Shown here piece by piece: positions 19,523-24,177 of a stretch of DNA of 24,177 nt. The notes under the pieces were generated by a model that was not told where the DNA came from, ran no database searches, and worked only from the letters and a program-made list of their open reading frames with translations. The stretch spans positions 969,381 to 993,557 of the forward strand of contig NW_019091453.1 of assembly GCF_001949145.1 (NCBI RefSeq), in the 5' to 3' direction. Origin of the DNA: Acanthaster planci. Lineage: Eukaryota; Echinodermata; Asteroidea; Valvatida; Acanthasteridae. Positions within the stretch are counted from its first letter, which is position 1, and every line of letters begins with the position of its first letter. The translations under genes and the position numbers were made by a program.

Positions 19523-20015
19523 CGTTACAATTCGCCCGTAAACAGTGCAATTGTTGAGCAATTGTGCAGTAAAACACGGCAACAGATCTAAAGCCAGATC
19601 AACTTAGACAGGGAAAGAGTCGGGCGGCTTGAAACGCCTGCGGTTGAAAAGATGATCACATGTTCAAATACAAAACAAGCCTGCCTTATACATTAAAATG
19701 ACCACGAATTACTGCTGGGGATATTTTTTATTAAACTCTACAATACCCAAATATTATCTCACACAATGAACCCTCCAACGGCAAATTACCGATTTCACGG
19801 CGGTTTTCCATAATCCTGCGACTGTAGTTTTTATGCATTTATTTATTACTCTTAGAATAAAACGGTACTGAAGTCAATTAGAGGTTTGCTGCTCAGACAC
19901 AAATTGGAAATTGAAGCTAAAAAGTTGCAGGTACATGTTAATTCGCTTTGTCGCCTTCTGTAAAGTTGTGACATGAACGAGGCTGCAAAACATAGCACTG
20001 ATGTACAAGCTTAAG

Positions 20016-20047
20016 AAACAAACAAACAAACAAAACAAAACAAAAAC
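20016..20047. repeat. (AAAC)n / (AAAAC)n microsatellite
   Basis: Four to five AAAC units pass into AAAAC units. A shorter AAAC tract lies at 12231-12246. Confidence 0.9.
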
Positions 20048-20130
20048 GAATAACTGTCATAAGCGACAAGGAAATCGCAAGGTTCAGCAAAGACGTGTGG
20101 ATGGCCAAAGAAGGGGGCACTGCAACCCCC

Positions 20131-20150
20131 AGTCCCCGAAAGTCCCCGAA
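20131..20150. repeat. tandem 10-bp duplication (AGTCCCCGAA x2)
   Basis: Two exact copies stand side by side, preceded by a partial copy in CAACCCCC. Confidence 0.9.
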
Positions 20151-20863
20151 AAAAACATGAACATGTATGCTTAATCTTATGCACTTAATTATACAGCAGT
20201 TGGACATGGGTTGGGATGGTGGTCCTGAATTGACATTACAAATCAAAAATATCTTAAAGCATGCTCTGCTGCATAGTTTACACATTTAACCGGGCTATTT
20301 TTCCAAGAAACTAGAGTGTTTTTATAGACATTGGCTGTGCATGTACGCCCATAATATCGTGACTTTTGCGCGCAACGTTCCACCGTTACAACCACAAAAA
20401 CTGCAGCTTATCCGCTCTCTCATATGAATGAGGGTTTAAACTCAAACACATAAAGGATCCTCTTGTTTCTTGAAAAAGAAAAAACAGCCCGGTATTAACA
20501 TGTAAACTATATGCAACAAAGTATGCCCCCCTCCAGTATGCTGTCCCTCCAGGGCCACTATACTTTGGAACCAATCTGTTCTGAGACCTCCTTATAACGT
20601 GCTTTACCCGGACCCTTACAGGTCGTACATTTTGCGAGCTCCGTGTCCAACATAAGAAGTCCAGCTATATAAATGTACATTTAGTACAAGTAAAGAGGTG
20701 AAAATAATAAAGGAATCCATTTTAACGGTTCACTTGAATAGCTTGCAAATAGTCCGCGAATGATGACGACGATTGTGACGATTGTAATTGTTATCGAACC
20801 AGATGCATGAACAAAACTCCTCAACACTCCTAGCATCCAGTGGGTGACCATGGGAGTGGGACA

Positions 20864-20879
20864 TGGGGAATGTTCCCCA
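20864..20879. repeat. 16-bp palindrome TGGGGAA-TG-TTCCCCA
   Basis: Seven perfect pairs surround a two-base centre. G- and C-runs nearby (GTGGGACATGGGG, TAGCCCCCC) suggest it may be part of a worn repeat. Confidence 0.75.
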
Positions 20880-21315
20880 CGGGCAAATGGTTGTAGCCCC
20901 CCTTGTGTTCCTTCATGTGAAACTTTGAACTGAGTAAAAACTACCTACAGACCGCCTTTTGTTTGCTCTCAGTGTATGCCCCCTTCAAAATGTATGCTCA
21001 CCGGGTATCTTTAAAATGTTTTATGATATGTCAGATACTCCACCACCAGCAACTCTGCAAGAAGCGTAAACTCCCGTGAGGATAACCATCCTCTTTCCCC
21101 AGAACACCGTCCCTTATGAAATTCATTACAATCAGTTAGCGTTTTCCGGGTAACGAAACTGGATTACTCCTGCTGAGTTGAAGTTCTTTCGTTACTTCTA
21201 AAATTTGAATACGATCATTGATTAAATCCATTCTGAAGCGAGTGTTCACGAAACTATAATTTCGCAAACGCCGTCGACCTATTCAAAGAGGATTAAGCAC
21301 GTAGCCTAAAGGTAA

Positions 21316-21501
21316 ATCTTAAGTCAAAAGTTTTTTCTTTCACGAGCTGGAAAATTCGCCGAAAAGGTCTGTGACAACTTAGACGCAAAAGTCGCACAGT
21401 CGGTACTTTCCAGTGGAATAGATAGCAATGAAATCGCAAGGCTGTACAAACTGAGCAGTGCGGGACCAGCTCATGCTAGAAAAATTAGTTATAAATCTTA
21501 A
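21316..21501 (+). other. protein-like open frame without ATG, 61 codons
   Basis: Between TAA 21313 and TAA 21499, this frame has no Met but reads like ordinary globular protein: AGKFAEKVCDNLDAKVAQSV, then SGIDSNEIARLYKLS and GPAHARKI. The SNEIARLYKLS part has the spacing of a helix-turn-helix second half, as in many transposases, but this is a guess. A T-rich run (21331-21340) ending CACGAG at 21346 could act as an acceptor. It could be an exon, a transposon relic or chance. Confidence 0.2.
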
Positions 21502-22315
21502 ATTTGACCGAAAGAATTTTTTTTATATAAATGATTCATAAACTGCATTGTTTTTGAATTGTTTCAAAGTAAAACTGTGTTGATGCATAAAATTCGACAT
21601 CAAAAAGTTATTTTATGAACGAGTGAGTGATAATTTCCGCAGATTTTCTGCTCTAACGAGACATTTGTCAGCTAGTACGAATCCATACTTTTGGAATACC
21701 TTTAATTTTAATGCACGTTGAATGCACGTTCCCGACAGATCTATTACGGTAGCCCTGTGCGACACCTTTGGACAGTGCAAAAATCGGCTGTAAAAGAGTG
21801 ACATACGCAGCGTGGGTTGTAAAGAAATACACAAAGCGATTCCTTAATCATCGTTTCAATCTCAAGGTCAGTCTCCTGTTTGTCAAGCACTTATGGTCAT
21901 ATTATTTCTAGACTTCAAAATAGAATTCTCGGATGATTAACGTAGGCCTACATTAATGACAAAATCACAACGCAGAAGGATGCGACGTGTGGAGGCCTTT
22001 TTATGTTTGTTGTTGTCGTTGTTGAACGCGCTGTTACGTCATTGGACAACAACCCCACACCGCTCTATACCGTTTATTACTTGTCAATGTACTTTAAACA
22101 ACTTCAAGCAGACCACTTTCACTTCTGGCGTTCAAGGGCAGGTGATTGCCCTTTAAATATAAAATACCAGCAGTTTTCTATAGATGACAGCCACAATAAT
22201 GTAAATTTGATATTCAAATCCCCATCTCTGTAAATGGTTAACCAGCCAGCGCCATGAGCCTTTTTATACTGTGTTAGTTTCCAATTTTCTGACTCCACGC
22301 GTGAATGCTCACAAA

Positions 22316-22915
22316 TTATTCTCCGAAAATAAATGCATCAAATTCTGGTATATCACCACAACGGAAAAATATTTGGTCAGGGTCCAGCGTGCCTTTCTTT
22401 GCCGGGGTCAAACAACCCAGTGAATACCATGGTAAAGCTACACGTCGGACCAAATCGAAAGGGGAGAGTACCAATACGGGATCGTATATGATGGGCACAA
22501 CAAACAGTACTTTGGGGTGAGAGAACAGCTTGTAACTAGTAAGAGGACTTCTAGCGCGTTGACAGTCTGTGAGTGTATTCCTGGCTACGATAGAAGCATG
22601 GAATTCTTCAAAGACTTTAGGGGTAAATATGCCTTTATTATTTTTTTCAGTGGGTACAGCAGACAGAAGCTGTTTAATCATTTTGTATTTGATAACCTCA
22701 GTGAATCGCGCAGGGATTATTACATAAGCAGCATTATTGTGCCAACATCTGGATGAAATTGAGGAATCATCCAACACTTTAGTCACAGTTTTTCCCATTG
22801 TTGTGTCTGTTTCTGTTGAATTTGTACATTGCTCATACACATGTAGGAGCATTATGTTAACTTCATATGTGTTTTGGAATTGAAAGCGCCGACCTTCAAA
22901 ATAGAAGGAGCACAT
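22316..22915 (-). CDS. hypothetical ORF, 199 codons, unrecognised
   Basis: This is the longest open frame in the window. It starts at ATG 22913-22915. The product has no signal peptide, membrane segment or motif I recognise; it contains VFEEFHASIVARN and FFRCGDIPEFDAF. The plus strand is also open over much of the same DNA: a frame to 22756 reads QIERGEYQYGIVYDGHNKQY and EFFKDFRGKYAF, and another plus frame (22305-22520) could join it through one frameshift near 22435. The plus-strand product looks at least as protein-like, so the minus ORF may be the shadow of a decayed plus-strand gene. Confidence 0.2.
   Translation of the reverse strand: MCSFYFEGRRFQFQNTYEVNIMLLHVYEQCTNSTETDTTMGKTVTKVLDDSSISSRCWHNNAAYVIIPARFTEVIKYKMIKQLLSAVPTEKNNKGIFTPKVFEEFHASIVARNTLTDCQRARSPLTSYKLFSHPKVLFVVPIIYDPVLVLSPFDLVRRVALPWYSLGCLTPAKKGTLDPDQIFFRCGDIPEFDAFIFGE
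22436..22756 (+). pseudogene. possible decayed coding sequence opposite the 199-codon ORF
   Basis: After TAA at 22433-22435, this frame is open for over 100 codons to TGA 22754. It reads DQIERGEYQYGIVYDG, HNKQYFGVREQL and EFFKDFRGKYAF. The preceding plus frame (ending SVPFFAGVKQPSEYH near 22430) would continue into it if one frame change is allowed. This suggests a frameshifted relic. I do not recognise the family. Confidence 0.2.
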
Positions 22916-23568
22916 TTCTTGGGGTAAGGGGATGCAAAAGTCGATAATCGTTTAAAAACTCAACTCAAAACCTCGATATATAACTGTCATACTTCCATTG
23001 AATATTACATTTTGAAAATAACAAACAAATGTTTATATAACAGTTGTTTAATGGTAAGGCAACCTCTAAGTTTCCTTATTTACTTAGTGGCTGGTGCATT
23101 AAAATGACTATTGTGTCCTGAGGACTTTCTCTGCATTTTGTTGCACCAGTGCAGTTGTCTTCAAACTCACTGTCGGCTGTTTTTCATGACTGCTACACTT
23201 GCTTCTGTTTGAGACACAAAGTACTTGCGATTATTGGCTTCTTTGTTTTGTTGAACCTGCTGAGTCTCGAAACTCGAACTGTCTAGCCATCCAATTACAG
23301 GACAAAAAAGACAAAACGGGGTTTATGGTGCATGCACCAAATGTAATCGAATTTTCAGCTTGGGTATCGAATGCTCGGTGCTTATAGGCCACTGTAAAAT
23401 ACCCGACAGCTTGTACTGAATGCAACCTTATACAATGCACAAAAGTTCCTATGGGAAGACTCTGGAATAACTGCACTAACCTGCAGGGCAAGCATGATAC
23501 TGAACCAGCCCCGCTGGTCGAATAAATAACTACTCGGTGGCGCTTTGTCGGTCAATGTTATTTACATG

Positions 23569-23812
23569 CAAGGGCGTATGGGGGACACTACGGGGTTCAT
23601 GCCCTTATGCCAAAAAATTAAACAAAAAAGAAGGAAAGGAGAGTTTGTGCTCTATTTCATTTCTCTCTCTTCCCAGAATGTGTAAAAAAAGCCCCGAAAT
23701 TTAGCTTCACCCTCAGAAGGGCTATTGAATATTACATGAAAAAAATCCCTAATTTCTGTCTCCCCAGAAACAAGTTTGACCTCCCAGAAATTTGGTTCTG
23801 GAACCGCCCTTG
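23569..23812. repeat. possible small element bounded by CAAGGGCG inverted ends
   Basis: CAAGGGCG at 23569-23576 and CGCCCTTG at 23805-23812 form an 8-bp inverted pair around 244 bp. Inside are related units: CCCGAAATTTAGCTTC at about 23693 and CCCAGAAATTTGGTTCTGG at about 23784. No clean target-site duplication is visible. It is probably a worn repeat of unknown class. Confidence 0.35.
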
Positions 23813-24177
23813 TTTATATGCAATATATGAGATCTTTAATCGCACCAATTAATTACACAACATAAAAATACAAACTAAACCACGAAAAATATACAGTAAT
23901 GCTAAAAAGCACTGCAGTAGTTTTCAGCGTAAATATGAAAATAGTTGCACCCTCTTTTATCGCGTGATCTCCTTACCCTTCAGACCGCGTAACATGGACT
24001 TGTGACTTTTCAAAGGAAAACCTTTGACCACTGCGATCTTACACAACTGTTTCTCAGATCAAAGGGATTGATGTCAATGGTACTAAACGTGCATGAAAGT
24101 CTAGTGGATATACATGTAGCTGTATACAAAACTCGGTGAGGTCACGATTTGCCCTGAATGGAATTTGCCTCAAATTT
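23813..24177. other. intergenic right edge, nothing recognised
   Basis: AT-rich sequence with a TACATGTA at 24111-24118. No coding or RNA gene is seen. Confidence 0.6.

Larger units (their letters stand above)
18318..20863. other. intergenic stretch with microsatellites, no recognised gene
   Basis: It contains C9-(AC)n-(ACC)n at 18941-18970, two overlapping TACATGTA at 19509-19522, TAGGCCTA at 19012-19019, (AAAC)n at 20016-20047 and a tandem 10-mer at 20131-20150. Frames such as 18256-18546 and 19938-20285 are low-complexity or overlap others and are not supported. Confidence 0.6.
20880..23568. other. intergenic stretch with two protein-like open regions
   Basis: The open stretches at 21316-21501 and 22316-22915 are listed separately. 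Otherwise there is a duplicated AATGCACGTT (21710-21719 and 21721-21730), a TAGGCCTA at 21943-21950, and nothing else I can name. Confidence 0.5.

Noticed and set aside
1-24177. CRISPR array, bacterial operon or phage module
   Set aside because: No regularly spaced repeats, ribosome binding sites or prokaryotic gene packing; the introns show this is eukaryotic DNA.

Overview
The window is animal nuclear DNA. It has introns with GT...AG borders, AATAAA poly(A) signals, long gene-poor flanks, microsatellites and a MITE-like transposon. The only gene I can identify with confidence is the 3' end of the gene for translation elongation factor 1 gamma (eEF1G, also eEF1B-gamma) on the + strand. Three coding exons (1553-1725, 3220-3344, 4307-4459) join in frame. 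They give about 149 residues that align, without a gap until close to the C-terminus, to the conserved C-terminal domain of animal eEF1G. The N-terminal GST-like half lies upstream, outside the window. Short palindromic words common in the window (TACATGTA, TAGGCCTA) and the MITE type would fit a marine invertebrate deuterostome (sea urchin, hemichordate or lancelet-like). That placement is an inference and is weak.

Layout. Bases 1-1552 are the 3' part of an eEF1G intron, holding a 431-bp MITE (554-984) with PIF/Harbinger-style ends and a cluster of TTCAGCTTTTT repeats (1230-1364). Bases 1553-4459 are the three exons and two introns. Bases 4460 to about 4920 are the likely 3' UTR, ending near AATAAA at 4901. 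A second possible terminal exon at 5305-5343, followed by its own AATAAA signals, would give a different C-terminus.

From about 5600 to the right edge (18.5 kb) I recognise no gene. Open frames there are short, overlap on both strands and match no family I can name. This part holds simple repeats, small inverted repeats, a degenerate tRNA-like/B-box sequence, possible promoter pieces (a TATA box at 15436 upstream of a short ORF; a CRE half-site with two CCAAT boxes at 11016-11053; ATGGCGGC at 18234) and several protein-like open stretches that may be unrecognised exons or worn transposon pieces.

I found no convincing new biological system. The items most worth checking are the two possible eEF1G C-termini, the MITE, the roughly tenfold excess of TACATGTA, and the 200-codon two-strand open region at 22316-22915.
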